DNA of 64,000 nucleotides. It comes from Guillardia theta CCMP2712. Lineage: Eukaryota; Cryptophyceae; Pyrenomonadales; Geminigeraceae. This document shows positions 1 to 15,364 of the stretch, one piece after another (within the stretch, counting starts at the first letter, position 1; each line of letters starts with the position of its first letter). Position numbers and translations under genes: made by a program. The DNA is taken from assembly GCF_000315625.1 (NCBI RefSeq), contig NW_005434605.1:374242-438241 (forward strand), read 5' to 3'. Under the pieces are notes generated by a model. It saw only the letters and a program-made list of their open reading frames with translations. It searched no databases and was not told the origin of the DNA.

Positions 1-830
1 GGGGTACTAAAACAAGGAGTTGTGAATTATGTATTTCAAGGTGGGTAGTAACGACTGAATTCATTGGGTATAAAATTCATCAAACAAAACTAGAAGGGTA
101 GGGTGGTATTATTGGGGGTCAGGGGGTTATGGTAATTTCAAATTGGTTTGCCAAAGATAGGTAGTATTGGAGACAAAAAGGGGTGGGTTGTCCAATCGAG
201 GTTCCATGGGTGGGGTGATCCAAGAAGAGGAGATCGCTCTAGAAGATCTTCTGTATCTAGGGGTGGGGGTAGGGGCATGAGGGGTCCGGGTTGAAAAGGA
301 TGGTAGGGGGTAGAATTATTCGAACCTTTCAGGTGGTAGGGTACTTTCACAGGGGTAACATTCTAGGAAATAACCAAGGCAGTCCCTTCCAAAGGGTGGG
401 TACTTTTGCAACTCAGCCACTGGGGTGGAAGTCGGTTGGCTATAGATGGGGTAGTGGCTACATATGACTGGGAGAGGTGGGTAATAATAATCCATTCGAA
501 GGTGGGGTAGTCCCAAGGGATGATCGAGGCTTTTGCAAGGAGGTCATACCTATCTAGGTAGGGGTGGAACAGATTACTCATCGTTGTAATGGGGTGGGGT
601 AGTGAAGAGGGTGGTAGTCAGTCATCGGTCAAGGTAGAGGAGGGGAGGTTTGACCTTCGAGTGAGGGACACATGGGGGTGTCTTGGAAAGGAGGGTACCC
701 ATGTGGGGTAGGGGTTATTGTGGTCAGCGGTACTTGATAGGGGACATACAGAGGTGTCTGGTAGGGTACTATTGCTGACCCCACCCCACCCCTTTGAATT
801 GACAAATTACACCCCCACTTTGCTATCATT
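1..830. repeat. Family A repeat: G-rich GGGGTGGGGTA-type block (copy 1)
   Basis: The + strand is filled with irregular runs of GGGG or GGG separated by T, TA or GTA (such as ggggtggggtagt) and frequent GGTAC. Near 780-816 the strand bias flips to C-rich (ccccaccccacccc) and ends in ATTACACCCCC at 806-816. The same end motif closes copy 3 at 18831-18841. The reading frames here are short, low in complexity and not protein-like. Similar blocks lie at 12860-14460, 18320-18760, 29460-30960 and 62550-62950. I see no coding capacity. The G-run spacing could form G-quadruplexes. Confidence 0.7.
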
Positions 831-1079
831 TCTTACCGGTGCTGAATGAACAATCCTGGCCTCCTTTTTACCGACAGAGCCTGCCCCAACGAAAGATTTG
901 AAACCATCTCGAAACTTATTGATCAAAAATAGATATCGGACTCTTTGCACGTGTAAAAGGCAGCCTCAAATCTGAAATTTTATGGACCATTCTGACGGAA
1001 TGAATGCCTTTCTACCTCAAACAGATACGAGGGGGTGGGGTGGGGAACTTAAGCATGGCCCCCCTCAGATACATTTATG
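831..1079. other. Spacer between repeat blocks
   Basis: Mixed-composition sequence between family A copy 1 and family B copy 1. A short G-rich patch (gggggtggggtgggg) lies near 1029-1044. I see no gene or recognisable signal. Confidence 0.5.
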
Positions 1080-1520
1080 TCTCAAACCGTGCCCCGGCTG
1101 AGACTCTCCGAGGCTCAGTGCCACTGGCTGGCCGGGCCGGGCCCAGTCGCCGGGCCCGGCTAGTCACGACTCGTGGCACCCGGTGACCAGGCTCGGCATT
1201 CTTCAAGTGAGTCTGTCTTGACTGACTCAAAGGTAAACGGCCTGACTGGTTAACTTGAAAACCGTCCCGGCAGAATGGCCCGGCCGCCGCCCAGCGAGCC
1301 TCGGAACGCACGGCCCTGTGGCACCGTCTGACTCACTGACTGAGTCGCGTGGCGGGCCGCCGCGGTACTGTACACGGCTCCCGGTATCCGGGCCGTGTGG
1401 CCGCGGCAATGAGTGGGCCGCCGCGGCCGATGATCAGCATCCGATCATCCGGCCGCGGGGTCCGAAAAAACTCCGGGCCCGGGCCGGGACACTGACAACG
1501 GTGCCCGTAAAGCTAATTGC
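1080..1520. repeat. Family B repeat: GC-rich, palindrome-rich block (copy 1)
   Basis: Very GC-rich sequence built from GGCCGGGC, CGGCCGCC, CCGGGCC and many GTGAC/GTCAC and GACTC/GAGTC words, with local palindromes such as actcactgactgagt near 1331-1345. Blocks of the same style lie at 11860-12850, 27260-27700, 29040-29170 and 62980-63420. The open frames across it (for example 1255-1554 +) change composition at the block edges and resemble no protein, so I treat it as a non-coding dispersed repeat. Confidence 0.6.
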
Positions 1521-2382
1521 CAGTTCCAGTACAAAATTTGAAGATTACTCCTAAGAATGATGGTACAAATATAATAATAGTTTTCTTCTCATTATCGAGT
1601 CTCGGTAGAGATTTATATATAGTAATTTAATATTCTTACCATTGCGATTAAAAATTTCTACAAGTTTTCTTAAAACAAATCTAAACATGCGCATAAAGGT
1701 ACAAATTTACATTGCCCTTGTTAAATTGCTGACCGCCACAATGCAGGACTCAGACGAGAGGAGTGAGGTGAGCGGGGGAGGAGGAGGAGGAGGGAGAGGA
1801 GGATGATCAGGATAGGGAGCTGAACCAGATTCAATTGTGGAAGATGAAGGGGACAGGTGAAGAGGTGAAACAGTAGATTCATCAGGAGACGAGAGGTGAT
1901 GGTGAGCGGATTACGAACGATGCAAGGTAGTGGTATGCACTTTTAAGCTCGAATCAGGGTGAAGAGATGCAAGGGGGGGAAGATCACACATGACTGGAGA
2001 GCGGAATGCTGTGCCATGGAGGGGCGAGGATTGAGTCCAAGGAGATTTAGTGATACACGGAGGCACAGCAGCAGGTTAGAGGTTTCCCAGTCGATGTCTT
2101 AGAGCGTAGACGATGCCCCCAAACTGTTCCAGAGCTGCTGGACTGGCATTCAAGACGAGTGGTATCTTTGCTCTATTCATTGAAACAAAATCGTTCAGAA
2201 TCACCAGCAACCGTGTTTTTGCACTTTGTTCGTATCCCATTTCCGTATGTGGTAGGAGAGATGAATGTTGTTCATATGCTTGTATTTCCGTGTTGTGATG
2301 AACTTGAAGCCACGTCAATGACGGTCTCGCAACATATCAAGCTCGTGGGAAGTACCCCGGCGTTAATATTCGGTGGCAGGAC
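1521..2382. other. Intergenic region upstream of cysteine dioxygenase
   Basis: 1540-1720 is AT-rich (flank of the A/B repeat block). 1750-1870 is purine-rich with GAGGAGG runs. The rest, to 2382, is ordinary sequence. In-frame stops at 2296-2307 and the absence of another ATG favour 2383 as the start of the next gene. An open frame on the minus strand at 2076-2318 has no support from splice context or resemblance. No TATA box is evident. Confidence 0.4.
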
Positions 2383-3661
2383 ATGAAGGTGGATGTCGTT
2401 CACTGTGCTGGGCACAAGCGCAAGCTCTGCTCGCTGGGGACGGGCGAGGTTGTGCATGTCTTGAACTTTCGGGCACATCCGGACAAGACGCAGGAGTTCG
2501 AGAGGATCGCGCAGAGGCTGGCCCACTGCTTCTACCACATGGAGTCGGGGATCAGCGACGTACGGGTCTGCCATCCCAAGTGCGGAGAGGTATGCTTCGT
2601 GCTCACGTTCCTCAGCAAGAGCGACCTCGAGAGGTTCCAGGCCGGGCCCGAGCGCGACGCGACGGAGGCGCTGAAGTCATGCATCGAGGGGGGGATCCCC
2701 TCGTTCGCGGTGTCGGGGACGCTGATGCCGGATACGCACACTTTCTCCTCCCTCCTCACGTTCCTCAAGGCCAACATCAAGGGGAGCAACTACAACGCGC
2801 ACGACTGCGAGGTTGTGAAGCGGGAGATGGCGAAGTGGTTCCCGAGGAAGGAGGAGTACGAGAGGTACGTGTACTGGGACCCTGCCGACCCCACCAAGTA
2901 CACGAGGAATCTGGTGTTTGCCAATGAGCACATGGACGTCCTGCTCATGTGCTGGCCGCCCCACTCGAAGAGCGCGATCCATGGGCACGAGGACAGCAGC
3001 TGCTGGGTGGTGCTGGTGGAGGGCGAGGTGCACGAGATCCAGTACAACGTGCCGAAACTGGACAAGAAGTTCATCGAGACGCAGATGAAGAACCCGACGG
3101 GGGCGATCGGGAGGTGCTCGAAGCTGCGGGTGATCCACGAGGTGAAGCTTAGCGAAGACGGCCTGACCAACACGTACGCCAACGACGACATCGCCGTCCA
3201 CCGCATCGAGAACAGGTCCGACCGGCCGGCCTTCACACTGTGAGTCTCTTCCCTCCCTCTTTTCCTTTGCCCTCCTCCTTACCGGCTCTCGGTAGGCACG
3301 TGTATGCGCCCGGGCTGAGGAAGATGAAGATCTTCAAGGACAGCGGGGAGGTATCGCTCCGATCGCTCTCCCTCCCCTTCCTCGTCTCCTCATCCCCTCC
3401 CATCCCCTCCCCTCCTCTCCTTGCTGCTGTTTCCCTGGCTGTCACGCTGATCCGGGGCTCCTCCTCCAGGTGTTCGTCTACTCGGTCGCTTCCATCCCCT
3501 ACATGTCCGAGCATGGCAGTCGCACGGGGAGATGGGGGAAAGACACGGACCCTGACGGCATCCTCGACATCGAGGCCTGGAACAAGAACCAGCTCGGCAG
3601 CTCTCCTGTCATCTCCTCCATGCCCAACCCCCCAGACATGGAAGTTGGTCCTTCGATCTGA
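2383..3661 (+). CDS. Cysteine dioxygenase with N-terminal ABM-like domain
   Basis: Three exons give a consistent model: 2383-3239, 3296-3350 and 3470-3661, joining to 367 residues with GT-AG introns of 56 and 119 bp. The C-terminal two thirds match thiol dioxygenases that convert L-cysteine to cysteine sulfinate with Fe(II) and O2: a WPPHSKSAIHGHEDSSCW cupin motif gives Fe ligands H200 and H202 and the crosslinking cysteine C207. The third ligand is H273 (VHRIEN), and the partner tyrosine Y289 follows the first splice (LHVYAPG). Family members are about 200 residues. The extra ~120 N-terminal residues (VVHVLNFRAHP..., FVLTFLSKSDLERF) look like a dimeric ferredoxin-like ABM monooxygenase fold. 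That fold assignment is inference from pattern. No signal peptide is seen, so a cytosolic enzyme is expected. Confidence 0.88.
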
Positions 3662-3936
3662 GAGCATTGGAACAGGGATAAAGATGATGAGGGAGAGGAG
3701 GAGGAGCAGAAGTCGTGGTGGTGGTGGTGGGAGGTGAGGAGGAGAAAGGAGATTAACGCTTGAGCTGGTGGAGACATCTATTGTTGGTCCACCATGCAAC
3801 TTCCTAGACGCTGGGGATGGTGCCATCAGACCTTTTTTCCCTCCTCCTCCTCCTCCCCTTCCTCCCCCTCCTCCCCCTCCTCCTCCTCCCTCCTCCAGGA
3901 CGGGCACAAACATGCTCGGAGCGCACCTGCATCGTG
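3662..3936. other. Convergent intergenic region with CTCC-rich tract
   Basis: This separates the 3' ends of the dioxygenase gene (+) and the glycosyltransferase-like gene (-). It contains a GGTGGT patch at 3714-3731 and a pyrimidine tract of CTCCTCC units at 3838-3897. Nothing else is recognised. Confidence 0.5.
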
Positions 3937-10159
<6,223 letters not shown>

Positions 10160-10934
10160 CGTCAGGAGGAAGGAGGTCTCCGACCGTCTCGTCGCGCGAC
10201 AACTCAGTCAGCTCGGATGCCTGCTTCATCTCATGCTGCTCGTCTCCTCTTGCTCCTTCATGTCCCCGCGTTCCTATCCTCACCTCCGGTCCTTCCCTGC
10301 ATTGCGACGTTTGACCATGATTTGACCCAATAGGCGTTACGGAAAAGGGAAATACGTTACCTTGTTGGCTCGGCCGCCGCGGGCAGCAAATGCAAGCACT
10401 CGGGAAGCAGTGACCGTGGAGGGTAGAGGAGGAGGGGGAGTGGGGGGGAGGGGAGGAGGAGGAGGATATGAAGCAGATGGGGAGGATGACCATGACGAGC
10501 GTAGGTTTTCACATGGGGAATCATGAGAAAGAACAGGAAGATAGAGTGAATTGAACTGAATAGTATACAGGCATAAGCAGAAAGTTTTGTGTGTTTGGGG
10601 GCAGGGATTCAATCTTAATCTTCTTGGGAGTCAATATTAGTCTGTTCCACCACGTAGCTATGAGAAGCTGCAGAGAGGTTTGGTGTTGAGATGTGAGGCG
10701 TGGGGCTGGTAGGTGGAGCGGGCAGAGGTTGGTCATTGATGAGAACTTGTACAACATGGAGGACTGCCGCAGTATGACAAAGGACGTAGTGAACACCGAA
10801 GAGAGAAGAGCCTTCTGACACCTTACAGCTCTAGCTTGTAACTGACTTCTATCGCCAGGTGATCGCTGTTGGGCGATTCAGAAGACGAGTGAGACGAAGA
10901 CGGGGCCCTTAGGGACTGGAGACCACAAGCGAGC
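10160..10934. promoter_or_regulatory. Divergent intergenic (shared promoter) region
   Basis: This 775-bp stretch separates the starts of the minus-strand glycosyltransferase-like gene and the plus-strand EAF gene, so it should hold both promoters. It includes a GGAGGGGGAGTGGGG tract at 10420-10465. I see no convincing TATA box or coding segment. Confidence 0.5.
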
Positions 10935-11842
10935 ATGGCAGAAGAGTTCACAAACTTTAAACTGAAGATTGGGAGCACAATACGGAAGACGGGAAAGAGA
11001 GACGCAGGCGCAGAGCAGTACGAGACGCTCCTCTTCACCTTCAGGCCGGACTCGATCAAAGATCAGTCCGGCGTGCTCTGGAGAGGGTCTGCAAACCCCA
11101 GCGACAAGAAGAAGGAAGGCAACAAGGTATACGTCAGCTTCGAGAACCAGGACGTAGCAGCGGATGGCAAGACAAGCAGCGGGCACTACTTCGAGGGGAA
11201 CATGGTAGCAGCCAAGGACGACTGCATCCTCATCGTTGACGAGAGCACCGGCGAAGCTGTTCTCGAGAAAATCTCTGGGAGCACAAGGTTGACCAAGTTG
11301 TCCAAGGTCTCACTTCCAACGAGCAAGCCTGCTCCTCTCCCCGACTCCCTCAAGAGGATGTTCTCACATGTGGACCAGTCGGAGCCAGCGGATGAAAGAC
11401 CATCCAAGGCTCCGTACCAGCAGTACTACAATCAGAACAATGATGAAGCATCGTCCTCTGACTCGTCCTCTGATTCATCTGACGACGACGACGACGAGCC
11501 TGTGAGCGCTTGCTTGCGAGTCTGCCGCGATGCTATCTGACACCAACAATGTTACAGGAGACGGCGCCTCGTCAAGGTGGAGGCAAGGGGTTGATGGGAT
11601 CTGGTGGAGGGAAAGGAACGATGTCGGGAGGGAAAGGAACAATGTCAGGAGGAAAAGGGTTGATGAAGGTTATCTTGAGACGCATCCTGCTGCTGAAACT
11701 TACTGCCTTACTCCTACCTAGCCTCCCGAACCTCAGTCATCCGAGTCGAACTCCGACAGCGATTCAGGTCTGCGAAGAATTCCCGACCACTCTCGATCTG
11801 ATGTTTGTTGCAGATTCGGATGAAGATTCAGACCCGGAATGA
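10935..11842 (+). CDS. ELL-associated factor (EAF) family transcription elongation factor
   Basis: Four exons (10935-11501, 11558-11668, 11722-11767, 11814-11842) join in frame to 250 residues, close to animal EAF1/EAF2 (about 260-270). The first ~125 residues match the EAF N-terminal domain: YETLLFTFRPDSI, then an NKVYVSFEN strand, HYFEGN, then DCILIVDESTGEAVLEKISG, the stretch that binds ELL and stimulates RNA polymerase II elongation in the super/little elongation complexes. The tail is low in complexity: an S/D-rich acidic block, a glycine-rich repeat (three copies of GGKG-x-M), and a final SDSDSDEDSDPE, like the acidic transactivation tail of the family. Three GT-AG introns are 46-56 bp. 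A nuclear location is expected. Confidence 0.85.
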
Positions 11843-11859
11843 AATGATTCATCATCTTT

Positions 11860-12850
11860 TCAAATCTCAGTCAGTGCCCCGTCAGATTCTCCCCCGATGT
11901 CACTGCGGTGGCTTGCCAACCCCTGTGACTGAGTCCGCTCCTCACTCTATCGGACTCCGTGGCCGCTTTCTGGAACCGTAGAACCGCCGTGTAGTACTAA
12001 ACCCTGCCCGCCGCCGGCACTGTGAGAAACTTGCAAAGTAAATAAGTCCAACTGACTGTGAGGGGATCATGGCACTCATCGTCCGATGGCGGCGACCGTA
12101 CTGATCGGACGCCGGGGTGACCGTCCAGCCTGGCAGGTCAGGTACTATGCCAAGGCTGATGGACTCACATTCTGTACCGTTTTTGCCCAGGAAAAACAAA
12201 GCTCCCGAAAAGACGGTGGCTTTTCTCAGTTCTTGGTGTCCCCCAGCCGGGCTAGCCTAGTAGTGACCGTACCTGTTATATAGTTTATGACCGTACCCGT
12301 CATTCAAGGCTGCCACCGACTCAAAGGCCCGGCCGCCGCCCCGTCGGACTCCCCCGACTCGGACCAGGCCGACCGTGACGCCCGGGGGCCGGCCGCGGCC
12401 TCAGCGGCTGCCCTTCAAGTTTTTTTGCGCGGCCACTGTGACAGTGCGGCCTGTGAAGGGCCAGGCTGGCGAGTCACTGGCACTGGAAAATCCGAGGCCC
12501 GGGTCACCGGGAAGGTCCGAGGCCCGGGTCACCGGGCCGGGGTTTTGTCAACTGTAAGTTCATGGTTGTAACTTAACACCATACGGTACGTCCGGGGGGG
12601 GGGGGGGGGGGGCGGCCTCAGCCCGGCCTGTGACGGCGTACCCGGGTCGGAGTCGCCAAACTTGAAACTTGAAACTCAGTTCAGACTTTCCGAACCATTC
12701 CGACCTGGGCCGGTGGCAGGCCGCGCCCTCCGCCCTGAATGCGACAGTGCCCGCGGGTGGTCAAACTTTGGTCAATTCATGGTCATTCCATGTCCGACAA
12801 CTTGTGGCAACACACGGTGACCGTGGTCAAACTCTTTACTTAAAAAGTTA
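11860..12850. repeat. Family B repeat: GC-rich block (copy 2)
   Basis: GC-rich, GTGAC/GTCAC-rich sequence begins just after the EAF stop. It includes a tandem duplication of a ~25-bp unit around 12490-12540 (tccgaggcccgggtcaccgg twice), CGGCCGCCGC words, and a run of 19 G at 12594-12612. The downstream edge carries CAAACTTTGGTCAATTCATG-type AT-richer sequence and abuts family A copy 2. Frames such as 12287-12571 (+) are compositional artefacts. Confidence 0.6.
12594..12612 (+). repeat. Homopolymer of 19 G
   Basis: A run of 19 consecutive G inside family B copy 2. Its length is likely to vary among clones or assemblies. Confidence 0.95.
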
Positions 12851-12859
12851 AGTTAAAAA

Positions 12860-14460
12860 TCAAAGTTCACATATGGGAAGGGGGGGATGGGGGGTTGACG
12901 GTGACGAACTTGTGGGGTAGGGTAGGTTGAATATGAAGATTCGTATCTGGGACGAAAAGACGAGTTTTCGATTCGTAATCGTTTCTTTCCTCTGGGGAGT
13001 CCCAAGCAGTGGTCTCCCCAGCTTTCCTTGGGGACGTGCCGCACCCCCACCCCCATACAGTCATATTGTCTACCCCCACCCTTATTTAGACATTAGTTTA
13101 CACGGGGGTAACCCCCACCAAGAAAGACCCACCGGTGTGATGAATGTCCCCTGCTACCACCCCCGCTTGCACCTTCTTGTGCCCACCCCCCCTCATTTTC
13201 TTTGCTTTGGTTACCTGTCGTGCCACACCCAATATGATCGTAAGAACTTTCCGACATTCTTCGTTCAATAGTTCCTCTTTTTTCAAACTTGAAGCCCTTC
13301 AAAAGTACCGTTACCACCCACCCACGACTGATGGGATGGACCCCACCACACCCTTCATTACCTGGAATTACCACCCCCACCCCCTCGTCTTCCCACGAAC
13401 CTCTTCAGATTTGGATCAATCCTCACACACTACCCCAACGATTCCCATCAGCCCCACTGACCTTATCTAAGTAATACCCCCACCCCTATTTGCTTTTCCT
13501 ATACCCCCCTATATTCCCCTGATTGCCTTGGAGAATCATCCTACTGTAACTGACCCCTACCCCCTCAATTTTACCCATCCCCGACCTTGCTCTACGTCCC
13601 TCCCCTCACAGATGACCTGGACTTGCCTAGTTTCATAGCTTCAATTGACTTGCGAGGCACCCACCCATGAGATCTGAGGGACCCTTCACGCTATCCGAAC
13701 CCCCTCCACCCCTCTATCCGATTCGGACTTCTCTCATAAATTAACAAGGTTTGGTTGGATTGGAGGTTGCAAACTTCAGGGGTGGGGTAGTAAATTGACC
13801 GGTTCTTTGATATAAAATAGTGGGGTAGGGTACCCTTTGCAAAAAGGGTGGGGTACTCCGAAATATTGTCCAAGTTTTCTCATTGGTGGGGTACTTCGGT
13901 GAAAACGGGGGTGGTACGATTGACGGCGCATTACATCAAGAGAATAGATAGGGGGTAGGGTCATTCACTAGACCCCTTCCTTGCTACGACGCACCATCCT
14001 TTTCGGGAGGGAACCCCAGTACCCCAATGATTATTTTCCTGTTGCGAGAATAGTACCCGTACTTTACTCTTTCAAAATACCGGTCATAATGGATAACAAA
14101 GTACCCCCGTACCCCCACTATCATGGAAGGCTACGACATCTGCTCTTGCCCACAAGGTATACCCTACCCATCCCACCACCCTCCACCCCTTACCGACATT
14201 CCCCACCCCGCATTTAACCCCCACCCTTTCACAAACCCCCTGTTTTCAATCACCCTACATTTGATAACCCCTACCCCAATATTACATTCTTTGTACCCCC
14301 CTTCTGTCCTTTCCTTCCATCGAAGTTTGTACCCCCACCCTACTTATTGTTATGACCTCCACCCCTCCATCTTTACACCCCCAGATTGAAGCTAAGAGTT
14401 CAGGACCGGTACTTTCGTAATGCAATCACCCCACCCCCTCGATCTGGCGGTGGGTATAAA
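12860..14460. repeat. Family A repeat (copy 2), strand-switching
   Basis: Most of this block is C-rich on the + strand (ccaccccc, tacccccac, accccac), but 12870-12930 and 13780-13970 are G-rich (ggggtggggtagt, ggggtagggtac). The block therefore switches orientation more than once, as if copies were nested or inverted. Many frames remain open because stop codons are rare in such sequence. None looks like a real protein. Confidence 0.65.
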
Positions 14461-14462
14461 TA
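14455..14462 (+). promoter_or_regulatory. TATA box candidate (TATAAATA)
   Basis: A perfect TATAAATA lies in a local drop from the surrounding C-rich repeat, about 190 bp before the frame opening at 14647 and 315 bp before the ATG at 14770. It could serve the small gene downstream. There is no direct evidence of transcription. Confidence 0.35.
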
Positions 14463-14769
14463 GGGAGCCGAGGGTGATAGGGAGGGTTCTGGTTTTCCCT
14501 CCGACTGCACCCACGCACATCGGTCATCGACCTTTCTGTGCTCCTTCCTGTCTCCCTCCTCTCCCCCCCCCCCTCCCTTCTCCCCAGCACCTCGTTAACT
14601 GTGCTTCCCGACCCTTCTCTGCATCCCCCTCCCCTCCTCTCATTTCTTGACCCGAATCCCGTGCCTCTTGTCAGCACTTAAAACTCCTGACTGCTGGCGT
14701 ACCTACACATCGTGGTTGGGTTGTTGGGGATTGGACAAGAACCTGAAGGGGCAGCGTGTTGAGAGTGTT

Positions 14770-15273
14770 ATGAGCATCATGCAACCGATGCAAAGTATGG
14801 AGCATAGTCAGTCGCTAAGCTTATTGATGCCAAGCCAGCAATATTCTCACGCATCAGACGCCACGACAAGACACGAGTGGAATGCTAGTGTATTGACTGT
14901 GGGTGAAGACGGACAAGATCTATCAGCATGTGAACAGCAGGTGTGTTGTTGTCTTTGTGGTGCAAATACCTCTTTCTCACTGTTCTTTCCTCAGTTAAGC
15001 GACCTCAAGTTAAACGACAAACCATTCCTCTGTAGAATATTCTTTAGATCTTCCAAGACTGACTCACGAGCGGCGGGCATGTCGCAGAGATCTGCATGTG
15101 CAGAGCGAACCAGCATGGAGCTAGAAATGGACTTCACAAGTATCTGTGATGACGAAGAATACTGTGAAGCGATCAAATCAGATATTGTGCATGCTGTGAA
15201 GACTAGAGCGTATGGGTGCTATCTTTACGGGCATGGATCGTACTTCCAGCTGCGACGGGCTGCTTCTTCTTGA
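14770..15273 (+). CDS. Hypothetical protein, one 54-bp in-frame intron
   Basis: The frame is open from 14647. The ATG at 14770 (MSIMQPMQSM) gives the more natural start, because 14647-14769 continues the repeat-derived composition. A 54-bp segment (14941-14994) begins gtgtgt and ends ttctttcctcag, so it is probably an intron. Its length is a multiple of three, so the frame stays open whether or not it is removed. The spliced product is about 149 residues: a Q/M/S-rich start, then a mixed acidic segment (SMELEMDFTSICDDEEY) and a basic end. No signal peptide, membrane segment or known domain was recognised. It faces the GAF-domain gene, with only about 90 bp between the two stops. Confidence 0.5.
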   Translation: MSIMQPMQSMEHSQSLSLLMPSQQYSHASDATTRHEWNASVLTVGEDGQDLSACEQQVCCCLCGANTSFSLFFPQLSDLKLNDKPFLCRIFFRSSKTDSRAAGMSQRSACAERTSMELEMDFTSICDDEEYCEAIKSDIVHAVKTRAYGCYLYGHGSYFQLRRAASS

Positions 15274-15364
15274 TCAGTGTGAAGATGTAGAGAACGTGTA
15301 TTATCTTGTGCAAAAGAACCTTACATTATTATTGTAAATTATTATTCAAAGAATCATGACACCG

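Noticed and set aside
138-829. Proline-rich minus-strand frames across family A
   Set aside because: They are translations of CCCCACCCC-type repeat, low in complexity and repeated in other copies.
2076-2318. Minus-strand frame that looks moderately protein-like (MTWLQVHHNTEIQAYEQHSS)
   Set aside because: No splice context, no neighbouring exons on that strand, and it overlaps the expected promoter of the dioxygenase gene.
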